Assembly: GCF_963678635.1 (NCBI RefSeq)
Contig: NC_087065.1
Coordinates: forward strand, 9,569,579-9,633,578
Length of the DNA: 64,000 nucleotides
Origin: Symsagittifera roscoffensis
Taxonomy: Eukaryota > Xenacoelomorpha > Acoela > Convolutidae
Direction: 5' to 3'
A program made the translations under genes and the position numbers. The notes under the pieces were generated by a model. It worked only from the letters and a program-made list of their open reading frames with translations. It had not been told where the DNA came from and did no database searches. Shown here piece after piece: positions 12,701-27,700 of the stretch (positions are counted from its first letter, which is position 1; each line of letters opens with the position of its first letter).

Positions 12701-15700
12701 ATACGAAAAATACTAAATGTACTCAAATTGGTTCATTTCAGTCTTGCAATCAAACAACCTGCATATCCAACAGTAACAATCGGGTATAAAAAGGCCCTAT
12801 CCGAGGTTTGCTATAGTAAAAGATTTGAATGAAAAAAAATGAAAAACAAAACTTCAAAGAAATGAAAACAAAGATTACAACTAATTGCTGCGAAGAAGAA
12901 CTGCAGAAAACGTTAAAAACTCGGAAACCCCATTAAAATAACCCAAAGCATAAAAACTTATCAAATATGAATGTTATACCCTACTGTACGAGATGGGTCA
13001 CAATACAAAATACAACATTAGAAAAAACGCCACTAAAGAAAATCAAACTTTACGGAAAGTTGTTTTGTTATTCGAAAATTTCAACCAGAAATAACCATTT
13101 ACTGGTCCTGGATCTAGGTCCTACTTTTGAGTCAAATTAAAAACTATATGTAAATGTATAAATGTAGCAGAAAATTTAAAAGCATTTTTATTTCTTAAAG
13201 AAAGTTTTTGCGCCTATAAAAATTTGAAAACCATGAACTATTTTTACCATCAGGAAAACAAAGAAAAAAGAAAAAAAGTAGTCAAAAAGTCTATCAAAAA
13301 AATTATAGATCTAAAGTATCCGGCAAGCAATTGCAACTTGTGTAGATATGGAGATGCAGATGAGGATGACCAAATTTCAATCATCCTGTGTCAAATTATT
13401 TACGGGGAAGAAAAGTCTAGTACCAATTGCAATACCCTTGCTTATCGCGAAGACAATATTTTTTTTTTAGATTCGGATTCACGTCTAAAAGGGCTCGCTT
13501 TTACCTGATACATTTTTTGAAATTAGCTGAAAGCGCCCTACACCATAGTTCCATTTATTGATGATCAAAACAACCATCATTTGAAGAATTCTGGTAAAAT
13601 GATTACGATTTCCGAAAAAAATGACTAGGTAGCTGATTTAAGTTTTTAATTCCTTGTTGCACATAGGTTTGAAAAAGAATGTCTTACTTCCTTTTAAAGA
13701 TACTTTTCAGAACTTTGTAAATTACTCGGTAAAAAATTGATTACTTAATATTTTATTTTGAAATACAATTGCAGTATTTACTGGACTGTTTTGTGGGTGT
13801 TTGTAGGGCAACACTTTGGACAAGAATCTGAACAAGTTCCGAGTGAGTCAGCTGACGAGTATGGTGGCGAGGGCACAGCACGAGTACGAGAGTGCCACTG
13901 AGGTCACTGCTGTAGTGGACCTGCTCCAGGAGTTCATGGACATGATGAACAGACTCTGTCTGGAGGTAAGATTTGATCGGATGCGTACAAATGAATTGCG
14001 CATCAAATGAACAGATTTTTGGTAGTTTTTTTCAGAGAAATCAGAACAGTTTTTTGCTGTTGAACAATTTTCTGTTTTTTGAACAGTTTTTTGTTTGAAA
14101 TGAAGTGCAGCATAGCAAAAATTAGAACCGTTTTTTTTAATACTGAGACAAAGTTTCTGATTATTTTTTGAATTTAAATCACGACTGAAAAGGGTTTAAT
14201 ATAATATTACGCTAGTTTATCTACGAGTGCTTGATTTAACTCGTAATCCTTTCGAGAGAGATGGGAACAATAATAGAAGGAGCAGTCATATCAAAATAGC
14301 GGTTGTTATCGTATAATGATACCCCGACATTCTGTTCGTTTATTTATTCGTGTAACTTTTTTTTAGACGCAGATCAGTATCCCGGACATCATCGTGTGGT
14401 TGATGGAGGACACCAAGAGGATAGCTTACATCAGAATACCCGTGCAGGAGGTGTATTACAACAAGGCAGAGGAGTTCGTGGGCAGATACTGCATGCTACC
14501 ACAGAACCTCATCCTCAAGGTACGCCTTTTGCATCAATTACGTCAAAAAGCTAACTAAATCCACGAGGAAACAAAAAACTAACTAATTCTAGATTACTAA
14601 CTTAATCTACGGGGAAACAACCAACTTCCAGGTTTTTCAAATCTTAGAGGAAAATGGCTGTTGTGCCACTAATTTAGACCTACCGCATGAAATGTTTCTT
14701 CGTTATTGTTCCGGCAGGGTGGCCAAAAAAAGACTCCCTAGTTGTACTGAATGTGTTAAAAATTGCATTTGAGGACAGCTAACCATAATAATTTTTTTTT
14801 CAAACAGAAAATATAGTTTACTATGAATGACACTTATGTGAATTTAGTACTGCCGTGGAGATCACCATTGGATCACTACAGATCAGTTCTCAGATGTCTC
14901 TGATTGTTCAGAGTGATTGTGAACAAATTGCGTGATTGTAATTTTGCATGTTGTTCACTTTAAAATACACTAGTGAGCTTGCGAAACGTAGTGGTATAAT
15001 ATGATATATTAATATGATATACTAATGTTGTGTTATGTGTGCGTAGTACCCTGGTAAGAAGCAGCAGAAAGAGTGCCGTGCCCCCTGTCAGCTGAGACTG
15101 AAGTTATGGTTTGGACTGCAAGTGGACGAAGGTGCATTCTCCAAGTCAGCGACAGAAGCCACTCTGACCACTGTCGCTGAGACTGTAAGACAACTAGCAC
15201 TCGCTCACTCTTGGTCAAGTTCATGTTCATGTTCACTGGCTGTTTTTCATACATAAAAAAATTTGCGTTTGTAATAAAGACACAATTCAGAGAATTGACG
15301 AAAACTAAAAAATTATATCCATTCAAAACTCAAAAGAAGGTTGTAATGAAGGAGTAAATAATTTGAGGTAAACGATAGGCAATATTTTTTTGAGGGATGG
15401 GGAGGAGGGAAGGGATTTTCTGGCAGACGCGTCCCTCCTCAGGGATTCGACCCCCTAACCAACCAAAAGGTCCCCTTCGGTATTATTTTGACATCCACTT
15501 TCAGCCATCAACCCTAAATTTTTCAAAAAGCGCCTTTGGCGCCAACATTTACTAATTTTGAAGGCAAGCGCGCGCCAAAAACCAAAAAAAAACTTCCAAA
15601 AATTGACCTGTTTCCAAAAAATGGCCAAAAGATTTTCCAAAAAGTGTCTGTTTTTCAAAAATATGTCTGCAGTTTTTAAAGTGAGTTGGGAGCGCTCGAA

Positions 15701-18700
15701 AAACAAATTTGATCGGACTAAAAAAAGTCGACAAAACTTTCGAACGTTTTTTGATACCCCCCCCCCCCCCCCCCCTGCGAAAATCCTAGATCCGCCCCTG
15801 ATGAAGACCATATATGTTTTTCACGGAGTCCGCTAACCAATTTTTATATCAAGCGGAAACTATGAGCGTTGATAATTTTTTTTATAACAATCGGAAGATG
15901 CGGTACTTTGAAAATTTTGCAGGTGGGGGAAGGAAAAAAGCCGCTCTTTCATTGAGATTTGGATCCCCCTCATTACCCACATTATGCACATGGCAAAATT
16001 TTATAGCAAAAATTTCATTTTTGAACGAGCACTTCTAATCTGTTTCGTCCTTGAGAACCATTTAAAATGCTAACTGGTATGCCATTGGAGCGAATCGGCG
16101 GGTCTCAAAAAGGTTGCATTTGAATAAGGGTAAATTTTAGCATGAATATGAGAACTATCGTCTCATGTGGAAGAAAGACAGTCCCAATTTCGGCTCCAAG
16201 GACGGTCGGGTTAGTGCACTCTCTTTTCTATTTCCATAACACACTGACGGGTTAGTGTCTCGTTTCAGTACCAGTTCGAGAGCAGCATGCTCGGTTGGAA
16301 GAAAGCCAGTCCCGAGTACACCGACGTGCTACATAACGTAGGGCAAAAAATCACACGTCACGTGACTGAAATTGGTACCATGATACAGCTAACTGCTTTT
16401 TAAGTTTTATTCTTTATACCTGATGATACTTTTAAGCATTAAAATTTGTTAAAAAGTTAAAATTAAATCAAACAAGAAGATAGAAAATTATGACTCAATA
16501 CGGTAATTTAAAAAAATTATATTCAAGTTGTTAGCTTCATCATTGTCACATTCAAGTGTCAGAAAAACTGATGTCATACCAGCTGAATGTAGAAAATCAT
16601 GTCGTTACTCATTTTATATATGCTTTTTAGCAGCATTTTGTATTTTCGTTTTATAATATCGTGAAAAAACTATTTGCGCTAAATGGCGAAAACGAAATAC
16701 AGAAACAACAAAACCACACAATTTCTTTCAACTTCTACGAAAATTAGCTGCAATTGCTTAGTGAGAAACGCATGCATTGGTTGAAAGACTAATTTAGCAA
16801 ATTTAATGGCTTACATTTAATGGCACTCTGTTTTGGCCATACATTTTATGTTGTCACCTCGTTAAAGGCTTCTCATAAAATTAAAATATATTTCATTGAG
16901 CTTATGCATGGCATGATTGCTAACGAAATCAGAGCTGAAAAACAATGCTACCATGCACCAACTTCGACTAAATTATGAAAATTTGTGGTCTCTATATTTT
17001 ATTCGAAGAATGAAACTAGGCTCTGAAAACAAAATTTCAAATGAATCAAAAATACCTGAAGGTAGCTCAACTTTTAAAAGTAATTAAATCCAACAAACTG
17101 AAGACCGGCAGTTAAATGATGGAGGTCAATTCGAAGGTGGTATGTCAAAATGACGCAATGTAATCTTTTGCGATTACCTTTTTGATTTGTTGATTCTGTT
17201 CAGATCGAAATGCCCAAGGACAAATTTCAACCCCCCGATGGGTGGGAGTTTGATGGGGACTGGTTCATCAGTCGAGACAAGAGGTAATTTGAAATTTTAC
17301 CAGTCGAGGCAAGAGGTAATTCTAGAACAAAAAACCCCCTTCTCATCGATTTAGCTATCGCTATAAGGTTGCCGAAGAAGTAGAAAAAAAATGTTTTTTT
17401 TTTTCAGTTTTGAGTGTCTGTCAGCTCTGTGAAGCAACTAATCCGTCTGATTGCCAAGGCACGCCCGAATTGCACTGTTATCAGAACGTTATGGTCATTT
17501 TAACTTTCTGCGCGAAATGTGTTTTAATAAAACACCCCAACTAGTTTTCATGCAAGTTGTCTTTTTTGATCCGACTTTCGAAGAAAGTGAGGAGTATATA
17601 TGCTCTGGGTGGTTTTTTATTCGGAACAATTTCACAAACTATTTCCTCCCACGGGGATCGATTCTTTTATCTGCATTAGCCCAGCCGGGTGTGTACACCA
17701 CTAGTAAACTGCCAGGCGTCAGTCTAAACTGCTCGTTTTACATTTCACACGTAGCCAATCATCTCCGCGCTAGCAAATCTCCCAAATTGAATTGAGGCAA
17801 TAAGCTATTTGGTTTTATTAATTCCAAACCCGACTCAAAATTTAACACTTAAAATTTGGTATTATCATCAGACTAAAATTCATAGTATCTCCATCTCACA
17901 TAAGCAGCAATTTGATGATGTCACGAGAAATTTTACACGATGTGAAATATGAAGATCAAGTCTAATCATCAGGGCCTAATTAGTCTGCATGTCAATTTAT
18001 ATATTTATCCGACAATGTAAACAGCAAGTTCACTTGCAAAAATTCGCAGGTGGGGTGGGGGAAGAGCCATTTGAATAAACCGAGACTATTCGTAAAAAAA
18101 GGCAGTCGGAACATTCAGGGTTTTGCAATGATACGCGCAGTCTTCATTACGAGGCCAAACTGTTCACTATATAGGCGCACAATTTTGGGTTCCTGGATTC
18201 CAGAGACAAGCTTGTAAACGTGTTAAAATTTGTCGGATCGACCAAAGAAAACGAAAGAACAAAAGCAGGAAAAAGGGAGCGTCCTTGTTGCGGAATCCGC
18301 TTAAAATTCACAACATACACAGTTTGGCCTCGTAATGTTGTTGTTCCGACTTCCGAAGAAAGTGCGGAATGTTTATGCTTGGGGTGGTTTTTTATTCAGT
18401 CCAATTGCCATTATTAAACTAAGCGTTTTTGGCAAAATTTTTAGGCATCTTAGAGAAACAATGTTGCCCTGAGCACAAATTTATAAAGATAATATACGTG
18501 TAATCATTTTTCATAAAGTTGGGTTTGAAATTTGCTATTTTGGCCAATTTGGGATAACTAATGCGCAATATACTGCGTTTTCATAACACGCCTAAGCGGC
18601 TAATCGATACGGTTCAAGCTTAGCCGAGGCCAGTAATTTAGCCTTATTAATTAACCAACCATTGTATTTAATAAAGCGTGTGGGATGGTAAAATGAAGAA

Positions 18701-21700
18701 AACATCGAAAAAAATTTTTTTTTGTCTATTTTTGATTCTTTTGTCAATTGTTCAAGTTTAACACTTTGCAGTTGATCTTAAACTGCAGTCAGAACATTCA
18801 GGGATTCGCAATGTTATACGAGAAGCCTTGTTTTAGTATTTTGCCATTTGATTGGTTTATACTTGTTTCTTCCAAAAGCTTAGAACCAAAAAAAATGTGT
18901 CAGATAATCTCCTCTGGTCTGTACATTTAGTTTTAACAAAAACGTGACTGCTTGTATCAGGGCGAAGCATTGAATGTTCCGACTGTCTTTTAAGGTCTAT
19001 GAGCAGCATTAACATGAAAAAATTAAAAGTAATAGAACAAAAACAATTTTTTTAAGCAAATTTTGAGATTTTTGTGAAAATCATCCGCTCACGCCATATT
19101 AAGTACAAAGGTATAGATTTTGCTCCTCTTATTAAACCAATTATGGCAAATGAGCTTCCTTCAACAACTTGGAACGATTTCTAAGACTGATAAAATCTCG
19201 GCTTATGTGTTAATAGCGCGAAATATTGTCCCAAATTGGCCAAAATGGCAAATTTTAAACCCCCATAACTTTCTGAAAAATAATCGCAGGTGAAACATTT
19301 TTTTAATATTAAGCTCAGGACAACAATAACTTTCAAATGATATTAAAAACTTCCGTCAAAATTGGGTAGTCAAAAATTCGAAATTTGTTCGAAGAAAAAT
19401 AAAACCACCCCGAATTATTCCGCTACTTTCGTTATGAAAGTTGGAGTAATAACTAAGTAGCGGAAGTATTATTAGATAACCGTGGTAAAAATAAACGTTA
19501 TTGCGAAGATGAAATAGTCTTTTTTCGAATAATTGATAGTCGATATTCAATTTTTTTAATATTAAAAGTTATCTATTTGATTGGTCGCTTTGTGTTGGTA
19601 TGTCACTTTTCATTTGTGTGTTGCAGTTGCGAAGTAGATGAGGACGAAGGTCTGGACTACTATGTGGAGGATGTGTTTGAGAGCCAGGGCAGGTACCCCG
19701 GATTATCCTGGCAGAACACGCCGGACAAGATTAAATGGGTCACTATGGTGAGTTGTGCTGAGGGCATTGACAACTTTCATTTCTGTGTTGAAGCGTAATT
19801 TTTATGAACCATTGATTCAATAGTTTCAAAAATTAACTCCAACGCCAACAGTGACATAATTAACACAACGCCAAAACTTAAAATGAAAATTTTTAACCTC
19901 AAGAAAAAACAGTTTTTTAATCTCTGACAAAAACCTGACAAAAACCTTGTCTTTATCTGACGATATTCATTGTAAAAACTCTACTTAAAACTCGACATAA
20001 ATTCAGTTTACAATTGTTAATACCTTATTTTTTTTTTGGTGTAGCAAAGTCAGGAATCTACTCCCCGTGATGAGATCATCCCCCCTCCTGGATGGGCGTG
20101 GGAGGACGAGAACGACGGGTGGGAGGTGGACATGGACAGGGCAGTGGACGAGGAGGGATTCGAGTACTGTGTCGACATCGACCTCGGTCAGTCAAACTTC
20201 ACAAACAAAAAACGGAGTCAATAATTTTAACTTTTCACCATTATTCAATGACGTTAAATTATGATTGTTTGACCATAATTATAGCACGATAGATTTTATT
20301 TAATTTTTTTGGGACGGAACATTGTTTGATTTTTCAACGATGAAATGGAGAAAATGGCTCTCACTTTTTAAAAGAATAAAAAGTTGTGAGCTGTAAATGT
20401 TCAGTTTTCTCGCGCATCCATTTTTTATGGATATATGCATTTAAATAATTATCATTTTAACTTTTTTTTTATTATTTACTAATTGATGCGTGTCTTTATT
20501 TGTGCCAGGTGGCTGGCAGGCGAGTGAGAAGCCGTTCCACGTGTGGCGTCGCAGAAGGTGGGCCAGACCCCGGGTCAAGTTGCCGGAGGGAGAGATAGCC
20601 GAACTCAGAGCCGCCCCTGGAGTCAAGGCAAGTTCAGTTTATTACAGACACATCTGGAAAATTCAGTTCTGATGAAATCTTTTTTACTATTTTTTGATCG
20701 ATTTTTTTTGAACGCATTATAGTTTATGTTCTAGTATCGACTCAAGCAACTGCTTTCCTGGCCCTTTTTTGATGACCCTTTTTCATCGCGTCTTTCTTTT
20801 TGATAGATTTTGTAATTATTTGACGAATAATGGCCGCCAAAAGTTTTATGCGTTAATGAATTAGACAAGCTATTATCAATGCAAAAAAGCCGAAATCTGG
20901 ACAGAAGTAGAAAAGGTTGGACTTTAAACTGTAACCGACGACAATTTGATGCAGGCGACATTTTGTAATTTTTGACAAAAATCGGCGATTCGTAGCAGGC
21001 GACTCTTCGAAAAAAAGGAAGAAAACTGCGTCAAAGTTTAGCGGGGACGTAGTTTCTCTTTCTGACTTGATTCTGACAATTGTATCTGTTTTTTCAGGAG
21101 GAGGACGAGGGGTGGGAGTATGGCAAGACATATGGCAGTAAGTTCCATAAAGTGGAGCAGAAGATGGATCTGAAGAGACGCAGGAGGTGGCAGAGGAAGC
21201 TGAGGAGGGTCAACCCCAAGGCACCCCCTCTCTTCTTCTTCGAGTTCAAGGTCAGAGTCATCGTCACGTGTAATCTGAGAACTACTTTGCATGAAGCCAT
21301 AAAACTATCTGGTTTGACGGTTTGCCATAAAAATATCATAATCATAGCTTCCCCTATCCATGTTTTTTTGTCATTTTTCCTTTCGAAACAGCCCTATTAA
21401 TGATGTAATTTGAAACTTATCGAAGTTATTGATGTTATTAACGAAATATGTAGGAGCGAACTTTTTCAACATCCAAATAATAGCAGCAGTTCTGCGAGTG
21501 GCTGACGTCATGACGAAGGCTTTGCAAATATTTAGCATTTCACTGGTATGTAGGTGGCCAGCAAAATTTTGATTGATAATGAATGTCTTATTTTGTGTTT
21601 CAGAAAAAAGACGAGATAATCAAAGTGGCTCCTAGAACATTCGCTTCATTCCCACGTAAGATGGCGTCCTTTTTTCAAATTACTAAGACTTGCAATTATC

Positions 21701-24700
21701 TGTTAAAATACTCTTCAAAAGATTAATTTGCTTTCTGCGCGTTTAAAACGGAACCAATCAAAAATGAAGCAAAAATTTTTTCAAATTTCTGAGACGAATT
21801 TGATGGTAGACGTTTGAAAATTGGGTTTTTAATCTTATGAGCTGTTCCTTTTATCTTTATTACGTAATTTCAGAGGCTCACAAGTATGAGATGCGGGCAT
21901 ACATCTACCAAGCACGTGACCTTCTGTCCTCTGACGACGACGGATACTCGGACCCCTTCTGTCGGGTGGTAATTGGAAACAGAAGTCAAAAGACCACGAC
22001 TCAGAAACTGACTGTGAACCCCACTTGGAACCAGACGCTGCTCTTCAAGAACCTCGAGTTCTATGATTCACCTGAGCATCTAGCCGAACATCCTCCGCCC
22101 GTGGTGGTCGAGATATTCGACTGGGACAGCATCGTTAGTACCTCATTTTAATTGATACTTGAAGATTCAAAAAGTGCTTTGTAATTTTTTTTGCCTGATA
22201 TCTGCTTTTTGCTTTTCTGAGTTGCTTTTCGAAGCAAATGACTGATTCATAAAATGTTTGTGAAAAAAAAATGTTTGTTGCGCAGATTTTAATTTTTTTG
22301 TTATTTCATTCTGGAAATTTTAAACAAAGTTAGTCAGATTCTAGTTGTCGGGGGCTCGAAACAAGGTCAAGTTTTTTTTAATTACATTTGAAGTTAGCGA
22401 TAGCCAATTCAGTGAACAACGCTTCTAAATGCAACAAACTACTGTTTTTTGCAGGGTAGCGATGACTTCCTGGGACGTGTGACTATCACGCCAACAGTTA
22501 AGATCCAGCCCACCCAGGGCAAAAAGGCGGAGCTAGACTGGCACCCAGTGACTAGTTTCGGAGAGTCAGCGGGAGAGATCCTGTGTGCGTTTGAACTGCT
22601 TCTGGCTGATCCTGGAGTTGATTTGCCATTTGAACCCACTAGGTCGGACACGGATAAGAAGAACTTCATTGTTCCACAGGGCATTGCACCTGTGCAGCAG
22701 AGAACTGCAATTGAGGTTCGCTTTTATTTCAACTTTTACCTGTGGTTTGATAGTTTTGGTTAAAACTTAGCAAAACCCGCTCACTTTTGTTTAAATTTTG
22801 CGCATTTGAACACTTCACTACAAGTTGTGTTTACCACGGAAAATACAATTATTTGACAGTCAATTCTGCACCAATACGCGCTACTGTTTAGAGTACCAAC
22901 TAATAGATTTCACGTTCAAAAACCAAAGTATAAAAGCCTCAGTTGTGTAATTTAACAAGTCCAGGTTTTTTCTCACTTTGATACTTTCTGGTGCACAATT
23001 CCGCACTCTTTCCCAGTACTGTTGAAGATCATTTGATTACTATGTTGTCAATTTTTGTCGGATAAACATTGTCACTAGGATTTAGCAATGAACTCACAAT
23101 CACGGACTTTGCGAGAAAAAAATTGTTCTCGATTCCTCGTTAATGGGAAATGAATCCGTGTTTAAGGTACTGTGTTGGGGTGTGCGCAATCTGCAGTTGT
23201 ACCAGCTGATGACAGTGGACAAACCGGAGATGGAGTTCGAGATCGGAAACTTCCGCAAGAAGTCGACCGGTGTCATCAACATCAAGCAGTGCCCCAATTT
23301 CAAGAACCCAGTTCTGTTCTACGAGATGATGTTGCCCCTAGAAGAGAAGTACACGCCGCCTATGAACATCAAAGTGAGAGACAAAAGACAGTTCGGCAGG
23401 ACTCCCATCGTCGGCAACCACCGCATCAAGTCCTTGGGATCTTATCGAATCAAACCTCTGATGTTGACTAGGCCATCGCAAGATGGTAAGTGGTAGTGTT
23501 GAAATCAATTCACGCTAACAGTATTTTAAAGAGTGGAAATAAAGGGAAGGAGCTGCAGCGTACAGCGAGACTCAACATAAATTGACATGTGATCATTTTT
23601 TTCTTACTTCATAGCATCAAGCTATTCAGCAAAGTTTGTGACTCGGAAATTTGAGCCGTACGTTTTTGCGACAGGACCTTTCAGTTGTTTTTACTTAAAC
23701 TGATTTTAAAACTTAAGGTTTTGTGTTTAGGTTCCAAAAGTTCAAATATTGTATTCTGATTATCGTATTAGTCCTTATAAATAAATGATTCATTTAATTT
23801 GATGACTTTCAGACGATAACGACGATATCCCATTCTATGTTGATGAAGAAGGTACTGATTAGTTTAAAAAATTGGCGATTTCGTGTTTAACTTTTGTTGA
23901 TTGTTAAGATTTTAAATGCACTTCTTCCTGGTCATCATCATTGTATAATGAATGTTCTAGTGTTGTTCGATCATAATTTAAGGCAGTTTTTTTATCTTCG
24001 TAGACATTTTTTTCGTAAAATATATTTAGTTGAATGGTGCTTAAAAACAAGCCGAAGTATAATTGAGTTTTTAGTGAAACGGGTATATAAACCAGCTTAA
24101 AATAAAGTGTTTTGCCCAGAAATGTATATCATTTCACGTCCCTTTTACTAAAGTCTAAAATAAGTATTAGACCGACTTTTTAACTTTGGCTGGTTTATTA
24201 TAGAAAATATACCTTATATTGTCTACTAGAGTGCAATTTTTAAGCAAACATTGATATTAAGTCAAAATATGCCTGAAATTGATCTCTTCTGTTTTGACCT
24301 CATATTTTTTCATTCTTTTAGAAGTGACTGAAGCTGATGTGATACTTCCCCCTCTGAAGATGGGAGAAAAACGATCCATTTTAAGAGCTCCTTCAGGTAA
24401 ATACAATCTTATCAACTAACAGCTGTAACACTATGGGTCGGATGTTCGAAGCCACCCCTGAGCAAATTGTTTTACTTAACATTCACTGAATATTTGTCAG
24501 TAAGGTCAAACAGTCAATTGCACTCCTAGATAAGACATTGTCATATTCCTTGCTAAGGTAAATAGTGGTTTCTTTTATCAGAAACACGGTTTCAAACAAA
24601 CATAACTGACGGTTTCAGATATTGTTTCAGGCGCAAAGAAAAGTAAGTTTGAGTGTTTTAATGGCTGAAATGGAATGCAGGGTTGCGAGTGGGTCTTACC

Positions 24701-27700
24701 ATTGCATATGCTAGGGAGAATTTGGTTGAATGCTGATTCAGTTTAAATGGTGGTTATGATCACTTTGTGTTTTGATCTGTGGAACATTTCCTTTTATTAG
24801 CTGGGTTATGGTAGGCGCGCAAATACATTCTAAAAGGATTTCGTATCTTCGAGATAATAGGTTTGTTTTGGTTTCAAAATTGGTCGTCTGAAAAAGTTGA
24901 GAGTATCTTTAAGGTCCGGGCGACCGTATTCCCTGACCTTGAAGATATTCTCGTCTTGAAAATCAAAACGAACCTATTATCTCAAAGTTGTTTGAATGAA
25001 AGTTTCAAAAAAGTCTGGAAGAGATGCATTGAAAATGGATCAGAATCTTACCAAGTCTAAATCTTACCATTGAAAACTAATTTTCATTAAGATTTTGTGG
25101 TATTTAGAGACTAATTTGGCGGTTGTTGCTGGAGCTGAGAAGCCGGCGCCTCCGTCACGCAAGACCTCCAAGGGGTCCCGAAGCGAGGGAGCGGGAGACT
25201 CCAGAGGCGCTTCGAAGACCGGATCCACTTCTGATGTGCGGATCGCAGTGGAAGATGGGGTTGGTAGAGTTCATTTCGAAAACAATGCCAATGGTGCGTC
25301 TGCATCGGCTGTCGCCCCCCGTCACGCTCCGACTGCAGGCAGTTTAGAGAGCAGTGCGGAGTCGGGAGTAAATATGGCTCTTTTTCTTCCCCCTCCTCGT
25401 CCTCTGTCACATCCCATTGCCCTTTCTCATCTTTGATTTTTGACTTCACTCTTATTGAAAAAAAAACTGACAACTTTTGTAGGATGATGAACTGATTTTT
25501 GGCTTCACTCTTGAAAAAAATTGACAACCTTTATATTTATAGGACAATGAACTGATTTTTGACTTCACTCTTATTGAAAAAAAAACTGACAACCTTTGTA
25601 GGATGATGAACTGATTTTTGACTTCACTCTTATTGAAGAAAACTGACAACCATAATTTTTCATCGGCGAGGAGTTTGTAGACTAATGAACTGTAACTCGT
25701 GGTTGTGTTTGGAGGGGGAGGGGAGGGGAGAGAGAAGAGCTGTAAACTTTTATAGTTGTGGTAGCAGGTAATCAATGTACAGGTTACTGAGCGCTAGAAG
25801 AAAAGCCGAGAAGCCATTATTTTGTGCTATTACCATCAAATGATGCCAGCATTTTTAAAAAAAAATCATTTGAAAACTAAACTATTTGAACTCTATCAAA
25901 AACTCAACTCACCTTTTTGAAATGCAAGATCGGTCGTTTTAAACGTTATCACCTTCCTGTCCAAAAAAATTTGAAAAAAAAAAATGAAACTGAAAACTCG
26001 ATCACCTGAAAACTGAAAAAAAAAAATGAAACTGAAAACTCGGAAAAAAACTTGATCACCGGGTATGACAATGATGTTGACGTTATTGTCTGTTTATCGA
26101 ATAAACCTCCTTTTATATGCGTTTAACTTCCAAATAAGTGATTTAGTTTATCTTTGATATGTGCTTTAAGGAGAACAATACACAATCGCTGCTCGGAGGT
26201 TTCGGCCAGGGCATGTCCAACTTGACTGGGGTGAGTTCCGATCCGTTCTCCGCACTACACTAAATTAGTTGCCATCACTCTGAAAGCTCAAAATGAATGC
26301 TTTTTTGGAATGAAAACAAAGCCACTTCACTTCGCTTGTATTTCAGTTTCTGATTGATTTCAAGGCATCAATTCGATTAGCACCCATTAAAATTATATTT
26401 TTCGGGGAGTTCATTTTGGTGGTAAATAAATCAGCCGAAGTATAAACCAGCCAAAAATACGTAATTATTTTAAATAATAGTTATCTGACAATTATGTAAC
26501 ATTTACTAAAGTCCTTCAAATTTCATTATAACGTAATTTTTCGACTGGATTATATACTCAGCCCATTTAAGGCTCATTTATACTTCGGCTGGTTTTTTCC
26601 CACTCTCATTTTTATCTTATGGGTTTCATCGGTAATATGAATGTGTGGCTACAACATATTTTGTTAAACCATGGTTTGCTTTGCCTTTGCCCTAACATTA
26701 TACCTAAAGGGTGGGTTATTTTTTTGATATTTTTCTTGTTTTTTTTAAAGAAAAAAACAATATTAGGGACCACAGCATTTTTGTTGGACCAAATAAGTGA
26801 ACTATGGTGCCAAAACTCGCAGGGCAACTAACTGATTTTTTTCCGCTATGGGTTTTTCTATAAATAATTTTTTTGCAAACTTTATGCAAAATGTTCCCTT
26901 CTTGAAAACGAATTTCTAACAATTCGTAAGTCCCAAATATGCGAGCTATTAATATTGTTTGATAGACACTTACACGCGGGGTAGGAGCGTACACGAATGC
27001 AGCCTACGACCGGAGCCTCAGTGTAAGTGCACATACATATGTCAATCAAGTGTAGATGTAAGTACAGGGTTGCTTTGTCTGATGAGTCTGTCTGCTTTCT
27101 GATCTTGATATCTTTCACGGTGTGGATTGACCAATTTGAGACCCAAGACATCGCTCAGATATGGGGCGAAAAAACCAAGTTCTGGCGAAAATGTTAAAAA
27201 TAAAAAAATATATATAATATTTTCTGTTTCTTTTTGGGTCTTCACCAAAGTTGTGTTTTTCGACTATTGGTTCATCATTTAGGCGTATTACCTTGTCTCA
27301 ATTTCTTAAAACTTGAGCCCCGAATTATTTTGAGCACGGCAGTATTGATAAACATCCCGCAAATTGTCATTTTTTCACAGCGATAACTCCAAAAATATGA
27401 CCAAAGTCAAAATATTTTATTAAATTCAAGCTTAGTGGGTCATTGCCGATCAATTTTTTCCATTTTAAAAGAGCAAAGCCTAATAATTATCTAGCACGGC
27501 GTTATAAAATGTAATTATTTTTATATTTGAACATGCAAAACACATCAAACATGTGACGTTTATTTTTTAATGAAAATGGATGCAACTACGAGAGTCGTCA
27601 ATATGAGAAAAAGAAAAATGTTAGACGAAAACTGTGATATCCAAACCCTTTCTTCCACCCCTGCAACTACAAAAAAATATCGCTGGCAAAATTTTTTCAA

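Larger units (their letters stand above)
17284..19626 (+). other. Long intron with three dispersed repeats
   Basis: It holds two plus-strand and one minus-strand GTTCCGAC-family copies (17566-18148, 18336-18835, 18943-19454). No exon is seen. Confidence 0.6.

Noticed and set aside
13224-13508. 94-codon open frame in an intron
   Set aside because: Lysine-rich, low complexity, no family motif, no suitable splice sites; AT-rich chance frame.
15455-15836. Open frames of 118 and 92 codons
   Set aside because: They lie on both strands of a hAT-like repeat and read through a C homopolymer; no protein resemblance.
25435-25652. CRISPR-like regular repeat
   Set aside because: Only four contiguous 60-bp copies without unique spacers, in a eukaryotic intron; an ordinary minisatellite.
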